Shown here: piece after piece, positions 8,964 through 18,409 of the stretch | How the letters are laid out: each line of letters starts with the position of its first letter | How positions within the stretch are numbered: the first letter of the stretch is position 1 | Assembly: GCA_030149295.1 (NCBI GenBank) | Contig: JASBRV010000082.1 | Location: 25,184-89,183, forward strand | DNA length: 64,000 bases | DNA from: Bacteriovoracales bacterium | GTDB taxonomy: Bacteria; Bdellovibrionota; Bacteriovoracia; Bacteriovoracales; Bacteriovoracaceae | Direction: 5' to 3' | Notes under the pieces: generated by a model | Seen by the model: the letters and a program-made list of their open reading frames with translations, nothing else | Database searches by the model: none | What the model was told of the DNA's origin: nothing | Made by a program: the position numbers and the translations under genes

Positions 8964-9623
8964 ATGATTAAAATTATCGGTGTCGCCGGTGGATCGGGTT
9001 CAGGAAAAACAACCTTTGCCAAGAAGCTTATTAAGCTTGTAGAGACCCCAATTACCCTTTTCCACATGGACAGCTACTATCTACCAGAACAGCCGTCTAA
9101 GCACTTCACAAAGTCTGGTAAGCCTAACTTCGATCATCCAGAAGCTTTTGATTGGGAGTTATTAAGAACACACCTTACTCAATTAAAAAATGGTGAAGAT
9201 GTTCAATCTCCTGTTTACGACTTTAAGACATCCTCAAGAAATGGAGAAACTGAAACCACAAAGGCCACAGGTGTAGTCATTTTTGAGGGTATTTTCACTT
9301 TGTTTGATAGTGAAATCAGAAATCTTCTTAATATTAAATGTTTTCTTCATGTTGATAGTGACATCAGATTTACAAGACGCCTAAACCGCGATGTACAAGA
9401 GAGAGGACGAAGTTTAGAGTCGATTATTGACCAATATTACGAAACAGTGCGGCCAATGCACCAAAAGTTTTTGGAACCACAAAAACAATTTGCAGATTTT
9501 GTGGTCGGAGAGGAAACTGATGTTGCTGCCGAAATTTTAGCTGCTAAAATTAATAACGACCTAAGCTTAATTTCAACAGAGAGAAAAACCCTATCGGATC
9601 TCACCAAAAACCAAACCATTTAG
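8964..9623 (+). CDS. udk: Uridine kinase
   Basis: P-loop kinase of 219 residues that phosphorylates uridine and cytidine in pyrimidine salvage. Walker A is GGSGSGKTTFAKK at residues 9-21. The nucleoside-binding segment HMDSYYLP, the DHPEAFDW block and the LID arginines (FTRRLNRDVQERGRS) are all present. An AGGAG site precedes the ATG by 8 bases. The last ~15 codons overlap, in another frame, sequence that still encodes a conserved RNase J N-terminus, so the two genes are closely linked in translation. Confidence 0.92.
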   Translation: MIKIIGVAGGSGSGKTTFAKKLIKLVETPITLFHMDSYYLPEQPSKHFTKSGKPNFDHPEAFDWELLRTHLTQLKNGEDVQSPVYDFKTSSRNGETETTKATGVVIFEGIFTLFDSEIRNLLNIKCFLHVDSDIRFTRRLNRDVQERGRSLESIIDQYYETVRPMHQKFLEPQKQFADFVVGEETDVAAEILAAKINNDLSLISTERKTLSDLTKNQTI

Positions 9624-9631
9624 AGTTCTCT

Positions 9632-11239
9632 ATTAAGCCACTTGGAGGTCTCGGCCAAATTGGCAGTAATATGATGGAGGTAACTTACCAAGGTCATACT
9701 TTCATTATCGATTGTGGCATCCTTTTTCCGTATGAAGATACCTTTTCAATAAATTACTTAATCCCAAACTTTCAAGAAATCGAAAAACCACAAAAAGTTT
9801 TTATTACTCATGGTCACGAAGACCATATTGGCGCTCTACCTCATCTCATAGAAAAGTTTCCAGGTCTCAACATTCAAGCTCCAGCATTTGCTAGTTCACT
9901 GATCAGACGAAAATGCGACTTCTTTCCAAGATCACTTGAATTTAATCTTAAGTCCTCTACAGAAAGTGATGATTTTTATGGATTAGAGATTCACTATATT
10001 CAAGTCAACCATAGTATCCCCGATACTTATGGTTTGCTACTTGTCGACAAGAAAAATGATCTCTCTGTTTTTTATATCAGTGACTTTAAGGTCGATCCCA
10101 AGGCAAAACTTGAACCTTATTTTGATTTTTCAAAATTAGAAAATTTAACTCAAAACATAAGCCAGAAATATCTTCTTGCAGATAGCACCAATATCACAAG
10201 CTCTAATAAAAAAACCCCTTCTGAAGAAGACCTTCTCCCATCACTAGAACATCATCTCTCCCGTGACAATAAACGTGTTTTTGTCACAACATTCAGCTCC
10301 AATATTCATCGTTTAAAAAACATCGTTGATTTAAGTCAAAAAAACGGGAGAAAGGTTATTTTTTATGGTCGTTCAATGCAAAACTACTGGCAGACGGCTT
10401 ATGAGCTTGGCATAGTCGCTGAGCCCAGCGCATTTTCCGATGTTGAAGATTTCAAGTCCCATCCCGATCATAAGTACACAATATTAGTAAGTGGCTGCCA
10501 GGGAGATTTTAGAAGTACCTTTAGACGTATTTGCTACGGGCATGACTCTTATTTTAAACCAAATGAAACTGATCTTTTTCTTCTCTCTAGCAAAGCCATC
10601 CCTGGTAACGAGAAAAAAATCACCATGTGCTTGAATGAACTTAGTCGTTATGGCGTTGAGGTCGTTACCGCTAATGATGACCTTATTCATGCTTCAGGCC
10701 ATCCCGGCAAGGAAGATCTTAGGATTGTTTTAGAAAACTACAATCCTTCCAAATATATTCCTATTCATGGTGAAACTTTCTTTTTAGCCAGGCATAAGAA
10801 ATGGTTAAAAGACGAATTTCCTTCTATTCAAAGTCACATTCTCCTTAATCATCAAACCTTCGATTTTATCAAAGAGCAAATACTCTCGCTCGACATTGAT
10901 GAAGAGTCTACGCAGCCCTTAATCGTTCATGGTAATGGTCAATTTCTGTCACGGGAAGAGGTAAAAGAAAGAAGGAAAATTGCTGAAGCAGGAAAGGTCA
11001 TCATTTCCTATTCGGGCACAGAGTCAAAGGTTTTACAAATAAAGTCAGAACTTCTTGGAATTCCCCTTGGCGGAGGCTACGATAAAAAGTTCTTTTTTGA
11101 TCATATCAATAAAGTTGTGAGAAAAAACTTTAAAGGAAGTAAAACCTCTGAAGAGCAGGTGAGAATTCAATCGAGAAAAGTTTTTAAAGATATCTTAGGT
11201 ATTAAACCTGTTGTTACTGTAATTAGTCACATCCAGTAA
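9632..11239 (+). CDS. rnj: Ribonuclease J, probable non-canonical start
   Basis: Metallo-beta-lactamase/beta-CASP ribonuclease with endo- and 5'-exonuclease activity in mRNA decay. The metal site is THGHEDHIGALPHL, followed by a His in NHSIPD, Asp in ISDFK and a beta-CASP region with FATF/SNIHR-like TTFSSNIHRL and SGCQGD. The first ATG is at 9671, but in-frame codons before it encode the family's conserved entry (KPLGGLGQIGSNM), so translation must begin earlier. No ATG, GTG or TTG exists between the in-frame stop at 9554 and 9671. I place the start at the ATT at 9632; the ATC at 9593, or a -1 frameshift out of udk, are alternatives. Confidence 0.85.
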   Translation: MKPLGGLGQIGSNMMEVTYQGHTFIIDCGILFPYEDTFSINYLIPNFQEIEKPQKVFITHGHEDHIGALPHLIEKFPGLNIQAPAFASSLIRRKCDFFPRSLEFNLKSSTESDDFYGLEIHYIQVNHSIPDTYGLLLVDKKNDLSVFYISDFKVDPKAKLEPYFDFSKLENLTQNISQKYLLADSTNITSSNKKTPSEEDLLPSLEHHLSRDNKRVFVTTFSSNIHRLKNIVDLSQKNGRKVIFYGRSMQNYWQTAYELGIVAEPSAFSDVEDFKSHPDHKYTILVSGCQGDFRSTFRRICYGHDSYFKPNETDLFLLSSKAIPGNEKKITMCLNELSRYGVEVVTANDDLIHASGHPGKEDLRIVLENYNPSKYIPIHGETFFLARHKKWLKDEFPSIQSHILLNHQTFDFIKEQILSLDIDEESTQPLIVHGNGQFLSREEVKERRKIAEAGKVIISYSGTESKVLQIKSELLGIPLGGGYDKKFFFDHINKVVRKNFKGSKTSEEQVRIQSRKVFKDILGIKPVVTVISHIQ

Positions 11240-11284
11240 TACAAGGCGGCCCAGAGGACCGCCTGTAGGGGGAAAATAAGAGGA

Positions 11285-12736
11285 TTAGATATCAAGCGTA
11301 CGATTACGCTCTTCACCTCTCTCTCTATTTTGTGAGTTTTCTTCTTTTCTTAAAAAAGTCGGAGTGTCGAGTTCTTCTTCATCAAAGTTAATAAAGCCTA
11401 ATTTTTCAGCAATCGACTTTGCTCTACTTGAGGTTTTGCTACTTTCCCAAGACTCTCTTCTTTCTTCACGCTTAGGCTCACGGTATTCTCTGGTCGTTTC
11501 CGAAGATGTTTCATTATTTTCAGAAGAAGAGTATTGTGTCGCCGCGCTTCTTATTGAATCCATAAGTGAAGATTCTCTCTCTTGAGTAGGAACTGTCTCC
11601 CTTGTGGGCTCTTCTCTTACTTCACGCTCTAGACGAAACTCTTCTCTTGCCGGTTCTGGGTGCTCCTCTCTTATAGGTGCTGCTGATGCCTCCGAAGTTC
11701 TTTCTGTTGATTCAGGCGTAAGTTGAGGACTGACCATTGTGTGATTGTGAGTTGTTTTTACCCTCTCTAAACCACCAAGACCTGTGGCCACAACTGTAAC
11801 CTTAATGTCTTCTTCCATTTCCTCATCAATTACCGTACCAAAGATAATCTCCGCATCCTCATCGGCTGCTTCCATGATTAACGTCACAGCTTCATTAGTT
11901 TCATGCATTGTAAGGGAGCTATTTCCAGTAATATTGATAATAATGCCTGTCGCCCCATCAATCGTGACATCCTCAAGAAGAGGTGAGCTTATAGCTTCAG
12001 TCGCTGCTTTAATGGCACGATCTGGTCCAGTGGCTACACCTGTTCCCATAAGTGCAAGACCTTTATTACTCATTACCGTCTTAACGTCGGCAAAGTCAGC
12101 ATTAATATGACCCGTGTAATTAATTAGATCTGATATGCCTCTAACTGCGTTTAATAAAACCTCATCGGCTTTTTTAAACGTATCAACTAAAGATAGACTA
12201 TCTCCGGCAATGTATAGAAGTCTCTGATTAGGAATCGTAATGAGCGAATCTACATTTTCCTCAAGGACTTGAATTCCAGCTTCAGCCTGCTTAAAACGCT
12301 TTTTCCCTTCGAAAAGAAAAGGCTTTGTCACCACACCAACAGTTAGAGCACCAAGTTCTTTACATAACTTGGCGATTACTGGAGCTGCTCCAGTTCCCGT
12401 ACCACCGCCCATTCCGGCAGTAATGAAAACCATATCAGCACCTTCTAAAACTTCACTTAGTTTTTCGTATTCATCCAAAGCTGCTTTTCTTCCCACCTCT
12501 GGATTTGCACCTGCACCAAGGCCTTTTGTAATCTCAACTCCAAGTTGAACCTTAGTCGGTGCATGATTAGCCTGAAGAGCTTGAGCATCAGTGTTCGCAA
12601 CAATGTACTCCACACCACTTAAGCCTGATTTAATCATAGTATTTACAGCGTTACATCCGCCGCCGCCAATACCGATGACTTTAATTTTGGCGCCTTTGTC
12701 AAAGGCATTCGTTTCATCATTTGAAATTTCAAACAT
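11285..12736 (-). CDS. ftsZ: Cell division protein FtsZ
   Basis: Tubulin-like GTPase that forms the cytokinetic ring; 483 residues. The GTP-binding loop GIGGGGCNAVN is near residue 22, the tubulin signature GGGTGTG is at 110-116 and the T7 loop NADFADVK is intact. After the globular core (about residue 320) comes a long linker rich in Glu, Arg and Ser, then the C-terminal peptide DTPTFLRK that binds FtsA. About 20 further residues follow this peptide, unlike most FtsZ where it is near the very end. Last gene of the dcw run, with ftsA just upstream. Confidence 0.98.
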   Translation of the reverse strand: MFEISNDETNAFDKGAKIKVIGIGGGGCNAVNTMIKSGLSGVEYIVANTDAQALQANHAPTKVQLGVEITKGLGAGANPEVGRKAALDEYEKLSEVLEGADMVFITAGMGGGTGTGAAPVIAKLCKELGALTVGVVTKPFLFEGKKRFKQAEAGIQVLEENVDSLITIPNQRLLYIAGDSLSLVDTFKKADEVLLNAVRGISDLINYTGHINADFADVKTVMSNKGLALMGTGVATGPDRAIKAATEAISSPLLEDVTIDGATGIIINITGNSSLTMHETNEAVTLIMEAADEDAEIIFGTVIDEEMEEDIKVTVVATGLGGLERVKTTHNHTMVSPQLTPESTERTSEASAAPIREEHPEPAREEFRLEREVREEPTRETVPTQERESSLMDSIRSAATQYSSSENNETSSETTREYREPKREERRESWESSKTSSRAKSIAEKLGFINFDEEELDTPTFLRKEENSQNRERGEERNRTLDI

Positions 12737-12753
12737 AATTCCCCCTTGAATTA

Positions 12754-13986
12754 CTAAAAAATTTCCTTGAATACTGATCTAAGAGAATCACCTAAGCGAC
12801 CCATTAAATCAGCCTCGTTAGAACTTTGGTTAATATTTTTTTCTTTCGTTGGCATTCCCTTAGATTCAAGGAGTAAGCCTAAAACAGTTGAATATTTTGG
12901 ATTTTGCATAATATTAGTCATTCCTCCAAAAGGAGCAGGATAACCAATCTTAGTTGGCCTCTCAATAATATACTCACCCAATTCTGGGAGTCCCTTAATC
13001 AGAGCACCACCGCCGGTAAGTACAATACCGCCTGTAATATCATCAATAAGATTTTTATCTTCGATCTGTTCTTTTATCAAAGTAAAGAGTTCATCAGCGC
13101 GAGCCCCTAGAACCTGGGCAACATAACTAAGTTGGACTTCTCTCGCCTTGGTTCCAGAAATTCCTTGAACTGTTATATGACTATTCTGATTAAGACTTTC
13201 AGCTAAAACTGACCCATGGTTAATTTTAATTCTTTCTGCTTCTGCATGAGGAATTTTTAAAGCGACAGCAAGATCATTCGTAAAATGGTTTCCACCGACA
13301 GGAATGATTTGTGAATGGATAAGGCTTCCTTCTTTCCAAATGGCAAGATCAGTTGTTCCTCCACCAATATCCACTAGGACAACACCCATATCTTTTTCTT
13401 CTGTTGATAATACTGATCGAGAAGAGGCGATAGGTTGAAGAGTGATATTTTTGGCTTCAATACCTGTTTGCTCAACACATTTCACTAAGTTTTGAATTAA
13501 GCTCATGGAGCCCGTTACAATATGAACATGAACCTCAAGTCTTACGCCACACATACCAATGGGATTCTTGATTCCACCAGTATTGTCGACTTTAAATTCT
13601 TGGGGAATAACATGAAGGATTTCGCGATCGGAAGGAATCACAACAGCCTTTGCTGCTTCAAGAACTCGGTCAACATCGTATTGAGTGATTTCACCTTCCT
13701 TAATGGCAACAACACCCGAGCTATTAAAACTATAAATATGAGAGCCAGCTACACCAATTGTCGCGGATGAAATATTCACTCCTGCCATTAGTTTTGCTTC
13801 TTCTACTGAGTTTTGGATACTCTTAATCGTTTTATCAATATTTACGACTGAGCCTTTTTTAAGACCATGAGAAGGGTGCGTACCAATGCCTATGATTTCT
13901 AATTCTGAGTTGGGCTGTTGAACACCAACGATTGTGCAAACCTTGGTTGTTCCTACATCAAGCCCTACGATGATATTTCTTTCCAT
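12754..13986 (-). CDS. ftsA: Cell division protein FtsA
   Basis: Actin-like ATPase that anchors FtsZ to the membrane; 410 residues. Phosphate-1 motif VGLDVGTTKVC is at the N-terminus, phosphate-2 VLVDIGGGTTDLA in the middle and the adenosine motif GGIVLTGGGALIKG near the C-terminus. The C-terminal helix MGRLGDSLRSVFKEIF is the amphipathic membrane-targeting sequence. It sits 17 bases upstream of ftsZ, as in most Gram-negative dcw clusters. Confidence 0.97.
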   Translation of the reverse strand: MERNIIVGLDVGTTKVCTIVGVQQPNSELEIIGIGTHPSHGLKKGSVVNIDKTIKSIQNSVEEAKLMAGVNISSATIGVAGSHIYSFNSSGVVAIKEGEITQYDVDRVLEAAKAVVIPSDREILHVIPQEFKVDNTGGIKNPIGMCGVRLEVHVHIVTGSMSLIQNLVKCVEQTGIEAKNITLQPIASSRSVLSTEEKDMGVVLVDIGGGTTDLAIWKEGSLIHSQIIPVGGNHFTNDLAVALKIPHAEAERIKINHGSVLAESLNQNSHITVQGISGTKAREVQLSYVAQVLGARADELFTLIKEQIEDKNLIDDITGGIVLTGGGALIKGLPELGEYIIERPTKIGYPAPFGGMTNIMQNPKYSTVLGLLLESKGMPTKEKNINQSSNEADLMGRLGDSLRSVFKEIF

Positions 13987-14067
13987 GAGATTCCTTCCTC
14001 ACTTTTCCAGTTAGAATCATTCTAACACGTAGGCAAAAACTACGTTTACGCAGCATGCATAAAAATT

Positions 14068-14868
14068 TTAAAGATTGCTATTAAACTTGACAACCACTTT
14101 TTTGGAGTTTGTAAGGTTTATAATTGCAGGTATCTTCTTTTTAGATTCCATATATTTTACTATTTTCTTTAACTTAGAGGCTTTAACCCCCCACTCATCC
14201 TTACCCAAAAAGACAGAGCTTGGGTTACCCTTAAGGCTTAAAATAACAGTTAAATCCCCTTTATCATCAAGGATCACCTCAGAAACCTTCTTTCTAAAAT
14301 CGATGCCAAACTCATCGACAATACGCGTAATCGTCTTTCTCTTATCTGCCTCTAACTCACCTACAGGTAACGCTAGATAGGGTAGGGGGCCTTTAAGCTT
14401 TTTTTCTGTACGGAGCAACACTTCATAAGTGGGATCAAAGAGTTCACCGCTATCAACCAAGATGGCTTCGTAAGAGTCTATTCCATTTTCTTTGTAAATT
14501 TGAACCTTCATCAAAGGTTTTGGACAATCTAGTCGGAAAAAAAGCATCTTTTTTAGGGGATCATAATTAACTTTATAGTCACTAACGAAGTGACGTTGAG
14601 ACAATGACCTCTTTGCGATTTCTTCCTTAACATTCTTAAGGCTGCCAGTTTCTTCAAAGACTTTAATTAACTTTAAAGTCATCTTTCCAGCAGAGCGAGA
14701 AGGGCAAGAGCCAAAATTGGTGCGGTATTTGATTTTCTGCTTACTTTTAGGACCTAGGGCAGACATCCCTCTTTCTGGGGTTAATGAATAAATGAACAAT
14801 AAGGATCCAACGACAAGTAATACACGTGATAGGGCGGTAGAATTAGGGAAGGTGGACTTCTGTCTCAA
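14068..14868 (-). CDS. ftsQ: FtsQ/DivIB-like division protein (by position and topology)
   Basis: 266 residues with a short cytoplasmic N-terminus, one membrane helix near residues 16-31 and a periplasmic remainder. This is the bitopic plan of FtsQ, which links FtsL/FtsB to the divisome. Sequence similarity is weak: no clear POTRA motif can be seen by eye, but the C-terminal region (DEWGVKASKLKKIVKYM) resembles the FtsQ beta domain, where the encoded segment measures a Leu-rich run before the end. It overlaps murB by 26 bases and is followed by ftsA, the standard ftsQ place. Function is inferred mostly from context. Confidence 0.75.
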   Translation of the reverse strand: MRQKSTFPNSTALSRVLLVVGSLLFIYSLTPERGMSALGPKSKQKIKYRTNFGSCPSRSAGKMTLKLIKVFEETGSLKNVKEEIAKRSLSQRHFVSDYKVNYDPLKKMLFFRLDCPKPLMKVQIYKENGIDSYEAILVDSGELFDPTYEVLLRTEKKLKGPLPYLALPVGELEADKRKTITRIVDEFGIDFRKKVSEVILDDKGDLTVILSLKGNPSSVFLGKDEWGVKASKLKKIVKYMESKKKIPAIINLTNSKKVVVKFNSNL

Positions 14869-15772
14869 ATTTTACTCCATAATGAAGCTCTAGTTCAGAT
14901 AAGGCCTTATTAACAAGCTTTTTTACTTCTTCGCTACCACTTCGGCCGCGATTTTCCATAAAGTTTGCATGCTTAGGACTTATCCGCATGTCTCCGACAC
15001 TTAAACCTTTCATTCCCATTATATCTAGATAAAGTCCGGCACGACAAGTCAAAGTCTGATTTTGGACATTAAAGTTGAGATTTTTAAACATACAGCCACA
15101 GGTCTTTTCCCTTAAAGGCTGAGATTCACTTCGTTTTCTCAAATATTCTTTTATAAGCTCGCTTACTGCAGGGTCCTTTCCTTTGTGAAAGATTTCCGCA
15201 GCGATGATAATATCCCCTTCGGACAAAAAGTGATTTGTCCTATAAGAAAAGGAGCTTTCATTTACTTTATGGCGCTCAATATCTCCGTTTGAACGCATAA
15301 TATCTATATAGTTAATCAGTTCACATATTTCACCTAAACTCGTCCCTGCATTCATTGCAATGGCACCACCAAGACTTGCCGGAACACCTGTAAAAACCTC
15401 CCAGCCAGAAAAATTAAACTTTTGCGCTAAAGAAGTTAGCACATTCAAGGGTGCTGAAGCAGGTAGATAAAATCTATTTTGATTCTCTTTAATTAAACTT
15501 TTATCAAAAGGAAGATCTAGTTTGATTAAAACAAAATCAGGGTTTTCAGGAAGAATGAAGTTTGCCCCCCAACCAATCACACGATAAGCCGTTCCTTTTT
15601 CTCTTAAATGGAAGATTACATCCTTTAAACTATCTACTGTTGAAACTTTAATTAGAGTTCCTTGCGAGGAAAGCTTCATGGTTGAGAACTTAGTAACTTC
15701 ACTATCATGTAAAACAAGGACATCATTTAAGCCCGAAAAGAAATCTAGAGAAGAGCTAGAGAGTAGAGACAA
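14843..15772 (-). CDS. murB: UDP-N-acetylenolpyruvoylglucosamine reductase MurB
   Basis: FAD-dependent NADPH reductase that forms UDP-MurNAc in the cytoplasm; 309 residues. The FAD-binding blocks VIGWGANFILP and GVPASLGGAIAMNAG are visible. SFSYRTNHF carries the Tyr-Arg pair, and CGCMFKN provides the proton-donor region, with Cys in the position of the usual Ser as in many type II enzymes. The final block HANFMENRG and an E in the last helix complete the family pattern. It overlaps both murC and ftsQ. Confidence 0.95.
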   Translation of the reverse strand: MSLLSSSSLDFFSGLNDVLVLHDSEVTKFSTMKLSSQGTLIKVSTVDSLKDVIFHLREKGTAYRVIGWGANFILPENPDFVLIKLDLPFDKSLIKENQNRFYLPASAPLNVLTSLAQKFNFSGWEVFTGVPASLGGAIAMNAGTSLGEICELINYIDIMRSNGDIERHKVNESSFSYRTNHFLSEGDIIIAAEIFHKGKDPAVSELIKEYLRKRSESQPLREKTCGCMFKNLNFNVQNQTLTCRAGLYLDIMGMKGLSVGDMRISPKHANFMENRGRSGSEEVKKLVNKALSELELHYGVKFETEVHLP

Positions 15773-17138
15773 TTTCTTTTACCTTTTTTCCGACAGAGCC
15801 AGCCCCAAGAGATAAAATAAGAGACTTTGAACTCTTCGCTGCCTTAATTGTTTCCCTCACTATTTTCCAATCATCAAAGCTCTCCGTTAAGTTTGGATGA
15901 AGCTGATTGATATCATTTGATAAGTTTTCTGAACTTATACCAAGAATGGGTTCCTCAGAAGCCGGGTATATAGGGGCAATCAGAACCTTATCGGCTGAAT
16001 TAAAACAATGGAGAAACTCACTCCAGCAGTTTTTCGTTCTCGTAAACCTATGTGGTTCAAAAATAACGATAATTTCTTTTTCTTTATGGGCTTCTTTAGC
16101 TGTTTTAATTGTTTCTAATATTTCAGTCGGATGATGGCCATAATCGTCAATAACAACGAAATCATTTTCAGAAAATACTTTTTGGAAGCGACGGCCAACT
16201 CCTTCATATTTCTCTAGTGCTTTTTTTAAATCTTTCTCCCCATAACCCAGTTCCATGCAAAGGGCGAGTGCTCCAAGTGTATTAAGAACATTATGACGAC
16301 CTGGAATTTTAAGATTAAATTGCCCTAAACTCTCACCAAAAACCTTTAATTTAAAAGTTACACCCTTTGGTGATTGATCGATGTCATAAGCATAATAGTC
16401 TACGTCTTCATAGTCTGGGTGTGCCGAAAAACTGACGTAGGGTTTATCCATAGACTGTGCTATTTCTCTAAGCCTTGAGTCTTCAAAGTTTAAAGCACAA
16501 ATTCCAAAAAATGGAATCCTATTGGCAAATTGGTTAAAAGCAATAAAAAGTCCTTCTTCACTGCCATAGTGCTCAATATGATCGTTATCTATATTGGTAA
16601 TAACAGAGGCTACAGGATTTAAACTTAGAAAGCTTCCATCTGATTCATCAGCTTCGGCAACTATATATTCTCCCAGACCAACATTTGCGTGACCGCCCAA
16701 ATTATGAACAATCCCTCCAATAATATAAGTTGGATCTGCACCAATCTCTTTTAAAAGTGTTGCCATCAAGCTTGTTGTTGTCGTTTTGCCATGGGTTCCC
16801 GCTATGGCTATACCCTTTTTCAAGTTCATAATGTCTGTCAGAATCTGAGCCCTTCTTAATAAAGGAAGTCCTAGTTCTTGGGCTTTTTTAAATTCTGGAT
16901 TTAGTTCATTTACAGCACTTGAGTGAGTAACAACTGTTGCCCCTTCAATATTTTTTTCATCATGGCCGATAAAAACTTTTACCCCAAGATCCCGAAGCTT
17001 TTGAACATTTGCAGAATCATTTAAGTCTGAGCCCTGAACACTAAAACCTAGCTGTACGAGAACCTCAGCAATAGCTGACATTCCAATACCACCAATACCA
17101 ATCACGTGAACAATGACGTCTGATTTTTTATTTCGCAA
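15756..17138 (-). CDS. murC: UDP-N-acetylmuramate-L-alanine ligase MurC
   Basis: Mur ligase of 460 residues that adds L-Ala to UDP-MurNAc. The N-terminal Rossmann domain has GIGGIGMSAIAEVL, the P-loop is GTHGKTTTTSL, the EADESDGS segment and NIDNDHIEHYG follow, and the C-terminal domain has DDYGHHPTEI, typical of MurC. It lies 12 bases after ftsW; there is no room for murG, which normally separates the two. Confidence 0.97.
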   Translation of the reverse strand: MRNKKSDVIVHVIGIGGIGMSAIAEVLVQLGFSVQGSDLNDSANVQKLRDLGVKVFIGHDEKNIEGATVVTHSSAVNELNPEFKKAQELGLPLLRRAQILTDIMNLKKGIAIAGTHGKTTTTSLMATLLKEIGADPTYIIGGIVHNLGGHANVGLGEYIVAEADESDGSFLSLNPVASVITNIDNDHIEHYGSEEGLFIAFNQFANRIPFFGICALNFEDSRLREIAQSMDKPYVSFSAHPDYEDVDYYAYDIDQSPKGVTFKLKVFGESLGQFNLKIPGRHNVLNTLGALALCMELGYGEKDLKKALEKYEGVGRRFQKVFSENDFVVIDDYGHHPTEILETIKTAKEAHKEKEIIVIFEPHRFTRTKNCWSEFLHCFNSADKVLIAPIYPASEEPILGISSENLSNDINQLHPNLTESFDDWKIVRETIKAAKSSKSLILSLGAGSVGKKVKEIVSTL

Positions 17139-17150
17139 AACAAGTCCTCT

Positions 17151-18368
17151 TTAAAATAGTTCGCCCTGCCCCTCTTTCACAGGAGGCTTAGCAAATGAAG
17201 GGGATGGTTCATTTATATAAGAGGAATTAGAAGTTGAAAAACTCTCAAATTGACTAAAGGTCTGTATGGACTTCTTGCGCTCCGTCACAGCACTTAGAAA
17301 AAGACCAATTCCAAAGAAGTTTGCCAATAAAGAAGAACCCCCGGCACTAATAAAAGGCAGGTTAAGCCCTTTGGTGGGCAACAATCCTAAAACAACTCCC
17401 ATATTAAGACTTGCTTGAAGACCGACAGCAAAAATAATGGATGTCGCTAAAATAGCGGATGATTTCTTTTCTAGTCTGGTAGCAAGACGAAATCCAAAAA
17501 AGATCAAAGAGAGAAAAAGAAAAACAACTAAAAACACACCTAAAAATCCCAATTCTTCCCCGATCACAGAAAAAATAAAGTCATTATGTGCTTCTGGTAA
17601 ATAAAAAAGCTTCTCATTACTATTTCCAAGACCTGTGCCAAAAATAGAACCATTAGCAAAAGCCAAATAAGACTGAATTATTTGGAAACCTGACGTCTGA
17701 GGATTTTTCCACGGGTCTAGGTAAGCAAAAAGCCTTCTTACCCTATAAGGTTGAGAAATCAATATGGGGATAATCAAAAGTACGACTCCCACAAGGGAAG
17801 AATAAAAATACTTACGAGGAAATGAACTCAAAAAACAAACAACAGCAATAAGACCTATGCAAATTGAAAATGATCCGAAGTCAGGTTGAATAAGAAGGAG
17901 AACTACTGGAAAGAAAATAAAAACCGCTTGCGCAACTCTTTCTCGCGGGGAAATTTTAAAAAAGTTCTCAAAGAAGGGAACCGCAACCAAAATACTCGTA
18001 TATTTTAAAAACTCACCCGGCTGAAGGCCAAAACGGCCTAAATAAAGCCACCTGTTGGCACCCTTTACCTCATTACCTAAGCCAGGAATAAAAGTGCCAA
18101 TTAGTAGAAGAGTCACTCCTAGATGAAAAAACCAACTATACTTGAGCCAAAAGCTCACCTTAGTTTTGGAAATCAACCAACAAATCGGAAGTGCTGTCCC
18201 TAAAAAGAACAACTGGCGATAAAAGTAATGAGCACTATTATTGTAGATATCCCTAGCATAGATATAACTAGAGGAATAAACCATCACTATACCAAGGACA
18301 ACAAGGGCGCTAATCGTTCCTAAAAAGAACTTTTGATTTTTGTCGATAACTTCCTTGATGTCGTCCAT
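17151..18368 (-). CDS. ftsW: Lipid II polymerase FtsW (SEDS family)
   Basis: Inner-membrane SEDS glycosyltransferase for septal peptidoglycan, 405 residues with about ten hydrophobic segments. The SEDS hallmark PEAHNDFIFSVIGEELGF is complete, as are the QPGEFLK loop and LPFISAGGSSLLANFFGIG near the end. The C-terminal tail of about 45 residues is polar with many Ser and Pro and is probably cytosolic. It works as a pair with the FtsI-type transpeptidase encoded upstream. Confidence 0.96.
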   Translation of the reverse strand: MDDIKEVIDKNQKFFLGTISALVVLGIVMVYSSSYIYARDIYNNSAHYFYRQLFFLGTALPICWLISKTKVSFWLKYSWFFHLGVTLLLIGTFIPGLGNEVKGANRWLYLGRFGLQPGEFLKYTSILVAVPFFENFFKISPRERVAQAVFIFFPVVLLLIQPDFGSFSICIGLIAVVCFLSSFPRKYFYSSLVGVVLLIIPILISQPYRVRRLFAYLDPWKNPQTSGFQIIQSYLAFANGSIFGTGLGNSNEKLFYLPEAHNDFIFSVIGEELGFLGVFLVVFLFLSLIFFGFRLATRLEKKSSAILATSIIFAVGLQASLNMGVVLGLLPTKGLNLPFISAGGSSLLANFFGIGLFLSAVTERKKSIQTFSQFESFSTSNSSYINEPSPSFAKPPVKEGQGELF

Positions 18369-18409
18369 GACATTATTCTAACAAAGTGAATTAAAAGGTT
18401 CTACTAATA

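Noticed and set aside
11244..11264. Terminator between rnj and ftsZ
   Set aside because: AGGCGG/CCGCCT can pair, but neither strand has a T-run after the stem; kept only as an unproven hairpin.
11784..12110. 108-codon open frame antisense to ftsZ
   Set aside because: Low-complexity Ser/Ile/Val translation mirroring ftsZ codons; no start site.
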